The notes under the pieces were generated by a model. It saw only the letters and a program-made list of their open reading frames with translations, made no database searches and was not told the DNA's origin. A stretch of DNA of 17,099 nucleotides from an uncultured Eubacteriales bacterium (GTDB lineage Bacteria > Bacillota > Clostridia > Oscillospirales > CAG-382). The stretch spans positions 1 to 17,099 of the forward strand of contig CAKSDR010000025.1 in NCBI GenBank assembly GCA_934446095.1, written 5' to 3'. The position numbers and the translations under genes were made by a program. Below, piece by piece: positions 1-6,077 of the stretch. Position 1 is the first letter of the stretch, and every line of letters begins with the position of its first letter.

Positions 1-63
1 CAAAATCTCTGGACTTCCGCACCAACCTGTGGTACTGTTGTGTACTGCAAAGGAGGTGCGAAT

Positions 64-315
64 ATGGCACGAATAACGATTGAAGAAGTTTACAACGGCG
101 AAAAGTACGGCGTGATGAGCGCGGCGTTGGCAGAGTATCTCGCAAACGGTCGTCCGGCAGAGTACGACGAACGAACTTGGGTGGAGATGCTGATCGTCAA
201 GCATGCGCTGATCGCAGCGGACAAAATGAAATCAGAGGGCGACTCGATATCGGGAATGACCGATGCTGAGTCGTCCTCTTCTTATGTGAGGTGGGATGAA
301 CATGACAACGCTTGA
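64..315 (+). CDS. Small hypothetical protein (83 aa) of accessory DNA
   Basis: An AAAGGAGG ribosome site about eight bases before the ATG at 64 decides the start. The reading frame is open back to base 1, so an upstream extension cannot be excluded, but no other start has such a site. The product is acidic and soluble. It begins MARITIEEVYNG, has a predicted helical middle (residues about 20-60) and a Ser/Asp-rich tail. I do not recognise a family with certainty. It overlaps the next gene by 20 bases, which suggests translational coupling and a shared job. Base composition is more GC-rich than the chromosomal genes to the right, which fits horizontally acquired cargo. Confidence 0.6.
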   Translation: MARITIEEVYNGEKYGVMSAALAEYLANGRPAEYDERTWVEMLIVKHALIAADKMKSEGDSISGMTDAESSSSYVRWDEHDNA

Positions 316-586
316 AGATCTGTACTACGGCAACATCAGTCCGTGCGAGCGTGATATGAAGCGTGGATCGCGGATGGATAAACTGGTGAAGCTCATCTAC
401 AAGAATGAAGAAAGCCTCATGTCCACACTCACCGAACAGCAGAAAGAAACCTTCGAAAAGTTCAAAGACTGCCAAAGTGAGATCTGCGACCTCACTGCTC
501 GTCAGGCGTTCACCGATGGATTCATCCTGGCGACCAGAATCATGGTCGAAGTCATGGACGGTATGGAAACGATGGAAGAGATATAA
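296..586 (+). CDS. DUF6809-like small protein (96 aa)
   Basis: The start at 296 (M-N-M) lies behind GTGAGGTGGG; the second ATG at 302 is also possible. The protein opens with LEDLYYGNISPCER, continues with a Lys-rich helix, an acidic coiled-coil-like stretch (residues about 36-66, LTEQQKETFEKFKD) and ends in an amphipathic FTDGFILATRIMVEVMDG segment. This order, a short helix starting 'LEDLYYGNI.P', a long helix and a 'F..GF.LG' end, resembles small DUF6809 proteins common on conjugative elements of Clostridia. I name the family from memory of the pattern. Its function is unknown. It overlaps the upstream gene by 20 bases and is followed 13 bases later by a GC-rich terminator, so the two genes form one short transcript. 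Confidence 0.66.
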   Translation: MNMTTLEDLYYGNISPCERDMKRGSRMDKLVKLIYKNEESLMSTLTEQQKETFEKFKDCQSEICDLTARQAFTDGFILATRIMVEVMDGMETMEEI

Positions 587-599
587 CCTCTTCTGCCGT

Positions 600-633
600 G
601 GGTGCGGCCCGGTGCCGCGCCCTTTACCTTTTG
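600..633 (+). terminator. Rho-independent terminator of the small two-gene unit
   Basis: A nine-pair GC-rich stem, GGGTGCGGC against GCCGCGCCC with one G-T pair and a five-base loop (600-622), is followed by TTTACCTTTT. It lies 13 bases after the DUF6809-like gene. Confidence 0.75.
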
Positions 634-655
634 CAAAAAATAGTGTAAAATAGTA

Positions 656-701
656 TTGACTCTGACGTAACGTTATAGTGTATACTCCTATTCGTGAGGT
701 G
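656..701 (+). promoter_or_regulatory. MerR-family-type promoter/operator with no gene behind it
   Basis: TTGACT (656-661) and TATACT (681-686) are separated by 19 bases, the long spacer typical of promoters controlled by MerR-family activators. A near-palindrome fills the spacer: ACTCTGACGT and ACGTTATAGT around one central base (659-679), matching at 8 of 10 positions. GTGAGGTG (694-701) looks like a ribosome site, but no ATG or MerR-like reading frame follows; the DNA turns AT-rich near 706. Probably the regulated gene was lost at a junction. Confidence 0.6.
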
Positions 702-791
702 AAGATATTATAACACAAATTTGCGGAATTTTCAATATATCAGGCTTATTTAATTTTAATGTTACAGTCGGCATATTTAAACTTTATCTTA

Positions 792-1160
792 TTACAACCG
801 CCCGTGTCGCCTCTTAACATTTTCTTCTGCAACCTTTTCAATATAGCTTTCATAGCAGTCATTATACTCTCCGCCGGCAATGAGGTTTTGCTTTTCAATG
901 CTGACGGCTAATTTGAAAATCATATCAACCAGTCTGTCACTATGTCTTTCGATTGTGCAGTCCACCGCCTGAACTAAAAGCTTATTTATGTATGTGCCGA
1001 TGCTGTCTGTTTGAAGTTTGGCAAGGTATTCTTCGATTGCCTCGTTGCAGAAAGAGCTTTCGCTTTTGTAGCCGAGCGTTTTGACATAATTCTTAATTGC
1101 TGCCTGAACCTCCGGTGTTACATTAAAGGTCATCTTGACTTTTTTATTTGTATTTTTCAT
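792..1160 (-). CDS. Ribbon-helix-helix mobilization accessory protein (MobC-like)
   Basis: This 122-residue protein has a Lys-rich start, a short strand (VKMTFNV) and two helices (TPEVQAAIKNYVKTLG and SESSFCNEAIEEYLAKL, residues about 15-49), the layout of MetJ/Arc-type ribbon-helix-helix DNA binders. The C-terminal half is helical and ends in a basic KRRHGRL tail. AAAGGAG lies about nine bases before the ATG at 1160; the ATG at 1166 and TTG at 1169 are too close to it. It follows the relaxase by 14 bases on the same strand. Proteins of this kind bind oriT next to the relaxase and help open the nick site. I infer that role here from the fold and position; sequence alone does not separate it from a small repressor. 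Confidence 0.7.
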   Translation of the reverse strand: MKNTNKKVKMTFNVTPEVQAAIKNYVKTLGYKSESSFCNEAIEEYLAKLQTDSIGTYINKLLVQAVDCTIERHSDRLVDMIFKLAVSIEKQNLIAGGEYNDCYESYIEKVAEENVKRRHGRL

Positions 1161-1174
1161 TACCATCAACTCCT

Positions 1175-2302
1175 TTATATTCCGTGATGAATACCCATTG
1201 ACGCATCACGGCGGTATTCTTTTGCTTTATCCTTTGAATCCACAATGGATTTTGTGAACCCCTCGTTTATATCTTGCTCGATTGATTGCTCAAACACTTT
1301 GCAAAGATTAAATACAATGTCCCCGAAAACAATATTTGCTTTTTCTTTATCGATATATAAATCGTTCTGTCGGCTGACTTTCAAGGCTGATTTCAGCACG
1401 GCATTTTCTATTCGTCTTTGAAAGTTTTTGTTAATTTCAAGCGGTCCAAAGCATTTTTCCGGCTCCTTATAATAATATCTTAACCGAGTTAATTCAACCA
1501 GACACCACTGCCGATACAATTCCTGCAAATTGTCATCTTGGCAGACAACTTTTACAACTGTATCGACTTTTTCTTTTTGGTCTTTAGATAAGAATTGATA
1601 ATTTTTCTTACCCTTATATCCATCAAGTGAGAATTTTAATTCATTAAGTTTTTCCGCGAACTCAGCACTCGGTTCGCCAATATTTATTTCAAAACCATCT
1701 ACCGTTTTCTTGACCTCATCAATGATTTTATCTCGGAGTGATTGTCTTTCATCATAGATTTGTTTCAGCTCGTCCTTGAATATAGTTTTGGTGAACATAT
1801 CTTTGTACTGATTGTAATTCTTTTTTGAAATAAATTCACCGCCCGGGTTCTTATTAAAGACAATTAAGTGCATATGGTAGTGACCTTCCGCTTTATGAAA
1901 TGCTCCGTACCATTTTAAATTATCGGCAGAAATTTTATGATAGTATGCTATTTCAAACTGTTTTGAACGAACCAAATTCCGCCAAGCTTCGGGTGTATCA
2001 TAACCAAGTCTTTCGGCATCTTCTTGCCGCAATGATACAACTTCTGTCCATACAATTCCTTTGTGGTTGTATATTTCCTTTGACGCTTTTTTCAAATCAA
2101 CATAATCCTCCTGTCCGAACAGACCGTGTTCACCAAGCTTAACAACTCCCGGCCTTTCGGCAGCGTATTGAACGAACACTTCCGATCTTTTGGTGTTAAT
2201 TGTTTTATCAACTCCCTCTCTTTTTGCAATGTAATTTGTGAATTTTTCACCGACAGATTTACCGCTTAAAAAGTATTGTGTCCTTACTACAACTTTACTC
2301 AT
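1175..2302 (-). CDS. MobP-type relaxase (375 aa), likely MobP3 group
   Basis: A relaxase nicks one strand at oriT, stays joined to the 5' end through a tyrosine and leads the strand into the recipient. Here residues about 15-35 (GEKFTNYIAKREGV) match the N-terminal Tyr motif region, with Tyr24 a candidate catalytic residue. WYGAFHKAEGHYHMHLIVF (residues 131-149) is the HUH metal motif, with His136, His141, His143 and His145. The 'HWY.AFH..GH.PH.H' pattern is typical of MobP2/MobP3 relaxases of Bacillota. The C-terminal half is helical and charged, without a primase or helicase domain. GGAG nine bases upstream supports ATG 2302 over ATG 2317. The gene follows the candidate oriT and precedes the RHH protein. 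Length appears complete. The family call is firm; the subgroup is less certain. Confidence 0.88.
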   Translation of the reverse strand: MSKVVVRTQYFLSGKSVGEKFTNYIAKREGVDKTINTKRSEVFVQYAAERPGVVKLGEHGLFGQEDYVDLKKASKEIYNHKGIVWTEVVSLRQEDAERLGYDTPEAWRNLVRSKQFEIAYYHKISADNLKWYGAFHKAEGHYHMHLIVFNKNPGGEFISKKNYNQYKDMFTKTIFKDELKQIYDERQSLRDKIIDEVKKTVDGFEINIGEPSAEFAEKLNELKFSLDGYKGKKNYQFLSKDQKEKVDTVVKVVCQDDNLQELYRQWCLVELTRLRYYYKEPEKCFGPLEINKNFQRRIENAVLKSALKVSRQNDLYIDKEKANIVFGDIVFNLCKVFEQSIEQDINEGFTKSIVDSKDKAKEYRRDASMGIHHGI

Positions 2303-2409
2303 CTTATCACTCTCCATTCACGCACCTGTAACAGCACCTGTTTTTATCCGCCAACACCGCAGTTTTGGACGCTTACAACACCAAATCAGCACTGCAAGAT
2401 GCATTTTAT

Positions 2410-2490
2410 ATGTTCTCCGCCGGGCTTGACACGGCGATGTAAGCTCGCCCGGGAAGAATAACGCACCGGGCTTTATCCTGTCTTTATCAT
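2410..2490 (+). other. oriT: Candidate origin of transfer (oriT)
   Basis: The top strand carries TATCCTG followed by T (2474-2481), which fits the IncP-type nick consensus YATCCTG^Y used by MobP relaxases. A six-base inverted repeat, GCCCGG (2447-2452) and CCGGGC (2466-2471), ends nine bases before the predicted nick after 2480; the RP4 repeat is similarly close to its nick. A third copy, CCGGGC at 2420-2425, could pair with the same arm. Transfer led by the strand right of the nick would carry the adjacent relaxase gene in last, the usual arrangement. The gap of about 200 bases between two mob genes is also the normal oriT place. Confidence 0.5.
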
Positions 2491-2505
2491 TTACTGCGAT
2501 AAACC

Positions 2506-3303
2506 TCACCCGGAATTGAGTTTAATATCTCCAAATTCCATAGCTGTAATTTCATCTGCCGTGTATCGCAACGCATTATACAAAGCGGTCACTATATACG
2601 GAACAGGATTTCTGACTTTGGTTTCAACTTTTCCGCCTATAATTTCTCTCGGCATATTATTATCTACATATGCGATATGTTCATAGCTGATATTTTTCAA
2701 CCGCTTGCGGACAATTTCATGCGGAATATTTTCTCCGCAAACTGAAATAAATTTTGAATTAAACATAATTTCAATTACCGATTCAAAATTCTTTTTCACC
2801 TGTCCCTCAAGATTATATGTTTCAGCTTGTTCCATCAAATCCTTTATTGATGACAGATGATTATTATTAAAATATTTAATATTATTATTTGAATATTTAT
2901 TGCGGTCGTCTGACACACCGCCTGTGGCTTGCGATGGATAACCGGACAAGTCATCAGACACACAAGAGGTCGTACTTGAAACAACCTCATCAGATTTTTC
3001 TGCGTCCTGCAAGGCAGTCTTTTCACACACCACATAAAGATTGGAACTTGCACTGCCATTATCTTTCATACGTTTTTTCTTTTTGATAAGCCCAAGCTCC
3101 GTTAAATGCTTAATTGAATTTTTAACCTTTGTTTCGCCTATACCGATTTTAGCGGCAATTGTGCTGTATGACGGGAAGCATATGCCTTCGTCATCAGACA
3201 GCATTAAAAGGTAGCTTAACACCCGATATTCAAAGCAGTCAATCACTGTGTTTGTGATGTGTTTGTTTAGTATAATCGTAAAATTTTCAGTATATAATTT
3301 CAT
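2506..3303 (-). CDS. Winged-HTH replication-initiator-like protein (265 aa)
   Basis: Residues about 22-92 form a winged helix-turn-helix: FEYRVLSYLLMLSDDEG, then CFPSYSTIAAKIGIGETKVKN (HTH_36 type) and the wing LGLIKKKKRMKDNG. A low-complexity Ser/Asn-rich linker (about 105-150) follows. The end (about 165-248, with CGENIPHEIVRKRLKNISYEHI and a PYIVTALYNA close) resembles the DUF6017 C-terminal domain found on replication-initiator-like proteins of Clostridia conjugative elements. The start at 3303 is chosen because AGAGGTG lies upstream; an extension to 3354 would run through a hairpin toward the tRNA fragment. It is the element's outermost gene and leads toward the oriT and mob genes. Likely roles are element replication or control of the mob genes; which one is not decided by sequence. 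Confidence 0.72.
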   Translation of the reverse strand: MKLYTENFTIILNKHITNTVIDCFEYRVLSYLLMLSDDEGICFPSYSTIAAKIGIGETKVKNSIKHLTELGLIKKKKRMKDNGSASSNLYVVCEKTALQDAEKSDEVVSSTTSCVSDDLSGYPSQATGGVSDDRNKYSNNNIKYFNNNHLSSIKDLMEQAETYNLEGQVKKNFESVIEIMFNSKFISVCGENIPHEIVRKRLKNISYEHIAYVDNNMPREIIGGKVETKVRNPVPYIVTALYNALRYTADEITAMEFGDIKLNSG

Positions 3304-3310
3304 AAAAAAT

Positions 3311-3349
3311 ACACCTCTGATGAAGATTTTTATTTCTTCACCGAGGTGT
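3311..3349 (-). promoter_or_regulatory. Hairpin covering the ribosome site of the wHTH gene
   Basis: On the bottom strand ACACCTC (from 3349) can pair with GAGGTGT (ending 3311), and the inner GTGAAG/CTTCA bases pair as well, giving a stem of about 12 pairs with a small bulge and an A/T-rich loop. The 3' arm contains the AGAGGTG ribosome site of the wHTH gene, eight bases before its ATG. Folding would hide that site, so translation may be restrained. The same repeat lies next to the attachment site and could instead bind a recombination protein. Confidence 0.45.
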
Positions 3350-3356
3350 ATCAAGC

Positions 3357-3408
3357 ATTAGGATCTGGTGTCAACGACGTGGGAGTTCAAGTCTCTTCGG
3401 GCGCACCA
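3357..3408 (+). other. 3' fragment of tRNA-Leu(UAG): attachment-site remnant (attR-like)
   Basis: The segment reads as the 3' part of a tRNA-Leu: anticodon loop bases with TAG (3359-3361), 3' anticodon stem TCTGG, a variable arm with GTC/GAC stem, T arm GGGAG-TTCAAGT-CTCTT, acceptor strand CGGGCGC (3398-3404), discriminator A and CCA (3406-3408). The bases before 3357 cannot form the matching CCAGA half of the anticodon stem, and no D arm or 5' acceptor strand GCGCCCG exists upstream. The gene is therefore cut inside the anticodon loop. It differs from the intact tRNA-Leu(GAG) at 16555-16639, so it is not a copy of that gene. This is the mark of site-specific integration into a tRNA gene. Confidence 0.85.
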
Positions 3409-3450
3409 AAAAGCACTTATAGGATAATGACCTATAAGTGCTTTTTGTTT
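3408..3450 (+). terminator. Terminator of the original tRNA-Leu gene
   Basis: A perfect 16-pair inverted repeat (3408-3423 and 3431-3446, seven-base loop), with stem core GCACTTATAGG, ends in CTTTTTGTTTTTT. It starts at the last base of the CCA end, so it terminated the displaced tRNA transcript. Confidence 0.9.
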
Positions 3451-3598
3451 TTTAAAAATATCTTAATTATATATGATTAAGCATATTATTATGATTAATC
3501 ATTCTCTTACTTGGCAATTTTACACACAGCAGCATACAGTATCGAGTTATATTCATCGCGGATGCGTTTCATTCTTTATTATTATAATTTTTACAAAA

Positions 3599-4630
3599 TC
3601 ATTTCAAAGTTTCAATCCAATCGGCAACATCACTTTCACCCGCACCCGAACGAAAACGCATACCGTCCTGCCAATTACCCGTACCTGCCATTTCGCTGAG
3701 AAGTTTTCCGCTTTTGTCAAGGCCTGAGCTTGCGGAGGTGCAGAACGTGCAGAACGGAATTACTGTTTTGCCCGAAAAATCATTGTCTTTTACAAAACTG
3801 TTTACGGGTCAAGCCGCAATACCCCACCATATAGGATATCCGATAAACACCGTGTCATAATCCTCCAAATTCGGAATGGTTGTGCTTACAAGTTCAATAT
3901 CCTTTTGCTTTCGTCCTCGTGTTCCGCATTTACACGGCTGGAACTATCGGTCCAGTTAAGGTCGGCATCAGAATATTTATCTACCGGTTCAATCTCAAAG
4001 ATATCTGCATTTGTGGCATCTTTAATATAGTTTGCTATTTTTTTCGTGTTGCCTCTTGCGCTGTAATATACCGCAAGCGTTTTGCCGCCCTTTGAAGTAT
4101 CGGGCTTTGTTTCTTCGGAATTATCCGCAGTATTTTTTGTTACCGTTATTGTTTTTGTATCTTCGTCCCCTTTAACATCAAACTTAAAACTTTCGGCAAT
4201 AAATCTTATCGGGAGCATTGTTCTACTATTTATAATTTTCGGCACAACGTCAATTGTGTACTTTTCTTCGTTAAATAAAGCTGTTTCACTTCCGATCGTG
4301 AGGGTTATTTTGTCTTCGCCGAGCGTAAGAACCGCCGCGTTCTGTTCACCGTCCCACAAAACACTTCCGCCCATAGCCTCGATAACGGCTCTTATAGGCA
4401 CAAGTGTTCTTCCGTTTTCAACTATGGGAAGTGTGCCATTATCGTCAATGCTTTTTTCTGTGCCGTTTACAGTCATAACCGGATTTCCGATTTGCATTGT
4501 AAATACAAAATTGTTGTTTTCTTCGTTATTTCTTGTATTTCTGCCGTCTGTTTGCGGTTCTGCCGCACTGCACCCTGTCATAAAAGACATAACAAAAACG
4601 AATGCCAGCAGAATTGATCCGCTTTTTCAT
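3599..4630 (-). pseudogene. Broken lipoprotein: stalk domain plus flavodoxin
   Basis: Joined across frames, this encodes a lipoprotein signal (LAFVFVMSFMTGC), a copper-amine-oxidase N-terminal-like stalk domain with paired NGRTLVPIRAVIEAMGG and NSRTMLPIRFIAESF motifs, and a flavodoxin domain starting KTLAVYYSARGNTKKIANYI and containing GYPIWWGIAA and a C-terminal DWIETLK. Three lesions are visible. The only start with a good ribosome site (ATG 4630 behind AAGGAG) is out of frame with the signal peptide, at the A5 run 4623-4627. A second frameshift lies at the A4 run 3903-3906. A TGA at 3809-3811 replaces the Trp usual after WGIAA. The longest remaining open piece is 3886-4590, which lacks the second half of the flavodoxin. 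The live protein would have been a surface FMN electron carrier or quinone-type reductase. Confidence 0.85.
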
Positions 4631-4648
4631 CTTAAAATCTCCTTTTCC

Positions 4649-5188
4649 TTAAACATTTTTACCCATATTATAAGCGTCTTTCATTGCCATTGTATTTTTA
4701 ACTTCGCCGCGGACATAAACGCCGCTTCCTATGATAACACCTCTTTCAACAGCGCCGTAAACGCAATCAGCATAACTTCTGAAACAGGCAAGCGTTGTAT
4801 CGGCGGACGAATTTTCCGTATCCGCCATAGTTACGATATAGTAAAATTCCTTATTTTTTACTTCAAGCCAGCGTGCTACGGTTCTGTCGATTACCGCTTT
4901 TAACTGAGCGTCAATCGAATAGAAGTAGACAGGACTTGCAAGCACCAAGACCTCCGCATCTATCATTTTCTGTAAGACTTCTGCCATGTCATCCTTATGA
5001 ACGCATTCTCCGCCGTGGGCACTGCAATAGTAACATCCCGAACACGGCGCAATCTTTTTTGCCGAAACCCTGATTTTTTCGACTTCATTTCCGGCTTCTT
5101 TTGCACCTTTCATAAATTCGTCGCAGAGTATATCGGAATTCCCTGCGTTTCTGGGACTGCCTGACAGAATTAAAACTTTTTTGCTCAT
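4649..5188 (-). CDS. NAD(P)H-dependent FMN reductase, iron-sulfur flavoprotein-like (179 aa)
   Basis: The N-terminus MSKKVLILSGSPRNAGNSD is the FMN-phosphate loop of the flavodoxin-fold NADPH-dependent FMN reductase family. Cys49, Cys52, Cys55 and Cys62 (CSGCYYC then GEC) form a compact CX2CX2CX6C cluster motif like that of iron-sulfur flavoproteins, so a 4Fe-4S cluster next to FMN is likely. ASPVYFYSIDAQLKAVIDR (residues 84-102) is the second flavin-binding segment. Length is normal for the short family members. GAGGAAAG lies before the ATG at 5188. It is the only intact gene between three broken ones and sits 18 bases upstream of the flavodoxin pseudogene, so the two probably formed a redox operon. 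Substrate unknown; cytoplasmic. Confidence 0.85.
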   Translation of the reverse strand: MSKKVLILSGSPRNAGNSDILCDEFMKGAKEAGNEVEKIRVSAKKIAPCSGCYYCSAHGGECVHKDDMAEVLQKMIDAEVLVLASPVYFYSIDAQLKAVIDRTVARWLEVKNKEFYYIVTMADTENSSADTTLACFRSYADCVYGAVERGVIIGSGVYVRGEVKNTMAMKDAYNMGKNV

Positions 5189-5214
5189 TTTATCTTTCCT
5201 CGCTTTCTGAAATT

Positions 5215-5275
5215 ATTGTAACACATTTATTTAAAAATAAGAAGTATCTTTTGGTTTCCTTGCGTAAACCAAAAG
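5215..5275 (-). promoter_or_regulatory. Promoter and palindromic operator of the FMN reductase gene
   Basis: A perfect ten-base inverted repeat, CTTTTGGTTT (5248-5257) and AAACCAAAAG (5266-5275) with an eight-base spacer, lies just upstream of a weak -35 (TTCTTA, 5238-5243) and a TACAAT -10 (5215-5220) on the bottom strand. Position and symmetry fit a dimeric regulator. There is no long T run after it in either direction, so it is not a terminator. Confidence 0.5.
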
Positions 5276-5284
5276 GTTTATGCT

Positions 5285-5312
5285 AAAAAAGACAACCCTT
5301 TCGGATTGTCTT
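5285..5312 (-). terminator. Terminator downstream of the GNAT pseudogene
   Basis: The bottom strand reads AAGACAATCC, a GAAA loop, then GGGTTGTCTT followed by TTTT. Stem arms lie at 5289-5298 and 5303-5312 with one mismatch. It lies 27 bases after the end of the acetyltransferase remnant. Confidence 0.65.
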
Positions 5313-5338
5313 AAAAACGTTATATATATTAAATTTAT

Positions 5339-5785
5339 TTATTTCATCATTACATAATTCGTAATAGAAATTCCTTGTCTGATAACTTCCTGTTTGCAAA
5401 CAACAAAGTATCCTCGACTCTGAAAAAACGGCTTTACTGTAATAGAAGCGTACGTTGTAATATGTTTTTCTTTTACCGAATTTTCCAACTCATCGCAAAT
5501 TGCAGAAGCAATTCCTTGTTTTTGAAAATCCCTGTGGACATACAGTCTATCCAAATATCCGCTTTTATCAATATCTACAAACCCGATAATCTACCTGTTT
5601 GAGATAGCAACAATAGTATAATGCTCCAAAAAAGATTTGTTCCATTTTTTTAAATCCACACTGCCTGTTGCCTAAACATTTAATTGTTTTTCTGTATACT
5701 CCATTGCATTTACGCTATGAACGGTTTTATAAAATAGTTCTGCCAAACACTCGCAATCAGATGGTTTATATTTTCTTATATACAT
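5339..5785 (-). pseudogene. GNAT-family acetyltransferase broken by two TAG stops
   Basis: Behind GAGGAG an ATG at 5785 starts MYIRKYKPSDCECLAELFY, the usual opening of small GNAT N-acetyltransferases. The frame continues with VDLKKWNKSFLEHYTIVAI, IIGFVDIDKSGYLDRLYVHRDF, the acetyl-CoA loop QKQGIAS and a C-terminal FFQSRGYFVV. TAG stops interrupt it at 5672-5674 (before ATGSVDLKKW, where the family often has Trp) and 5591-5593 (before IIGFVDI). Without these stops the protein would have a normal length of about 148 residues. The open part 5339-5554 keeps the acetyl-CoA loop but lacks the N-terminal half, so activity is unlikely. No frameshift is needed, so the decay is recent. Confidence 0.87.
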
Positions 5786-5809
5786 TCTTTGCTCCTCGCA
5801 AAAATCAGT

Positions 5810-5947
5810 TTATATTACGAGTTCCTGTTCCAAAAGATTTATTTGTTTTATTACTGCTGTAGAAGATATGTATAAGGCTTCCGCCGCCTTTGAAAAACTG
5901 CCCAGGTCCGCAACAGCGATAAATGTTTCCAAATGCCTGTTATACAT
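5810..5947 (-). pseudogene. LysR-type regulator cut off after its HTH (45 aa)
   Basis: GGAGG seven bases before ATG 5947 starts MYNRHLETFIAVADLGSFSK, then AAEALYISSTAVIKQINLLE and QELVI, a textbook LysR-type winged HTH up to the start of the wing. The frame then ends at TAA (5810-5812) and no LysR effector domain follows in any frame; the GNAT remnant begins 24 bases later. About 250 residues are missing, so a deletion is likely. A DNA-binding 45-residue peptide could still be made because promoter and ribosome site are intact, but it would lack the dimerisation and ligand domains. Confidence 0.82.
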
Positions 5948-5983
5948 AGGTTCGCCTCCGATGTGTAAATCTTTATAGGTATA

Positions 5984-6012
5984 ATTATAACATAACTTTG
6001 TAAAATTCTCAA
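5984..6012 (-). promoter_or_regulatory. Promoter of the truncated LysR gene
   Basis: The bottom strand has TTGAGA (6012-6007), a 17-base spacer and TATAAT (5989-5984), about 37 bases before the LysR start codon. Confidence 0.65.
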
Positions 6013-6077
6013 AAACTAAATCTTTCTAAATATCTTTATATTGACAAAGTTCAAATTTCGCAGTGCGCACCGGCATG

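Larger units (their letters stand above)
1..3408. mobile_element. Right end of an integrative mobilizable element
   Basis: This stretch holds a relaxase, a ribbon-helix-helix mobilization protein, a replication-initiator-like wHTH protein and a candidate oriT, and it stops at a tRNA-Leu 3' fragment that acts as the attachment-site remnant. No conjugation (type IV secretion) genes are visible, so it is either an element mobilized in trans or the tail of a larger conjugative element. The integrase and the other attachment site must lie left of base 1. DNA before about 706 is more GC-rich than DNA after it, so the element may be composite. The right boundary near 3357 is well supported; the left boundary is unknown. 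Confidence 0.72.

Noticed and set aside
197..718. 173-residue open frame on the bottom strand
   Set aside because: It lies opposite two genes with good ribosome sites and opposite a terminator, and the protein shows no domain pattern.
707..815. A gene driven by the MerR-type promoter, starting with ATA or ATT
   Set aside because: The open frame is about 36 residues, has no standard start and no MerR-like HTH.
2318..2509. 63-residue frame with a GTG start overlapping the wHTH stop codon
   Set aside because: It runs through the repeats and nick motif of the candidate oriT, has no clear ribosome site, and its composition (Cys/Arg rich) is not protein-like.
4082..4903. 273-residue open frame on the top strand
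   Set aside because: It is the reverse of the stalk-domain pseudogene and the FMN reductase; those strands carry the recognisable motifs.
3599..5785. Recoding of TGA or TAG as an amino acid in the flavodoxin and GNAT genes
   Set aside because: The flavodoxin also has frameshifts, the neighbouring LysR is truncated, TGG is used for Trp in the same region, and other genes end with TGA. Ordinary decay explains all of it.
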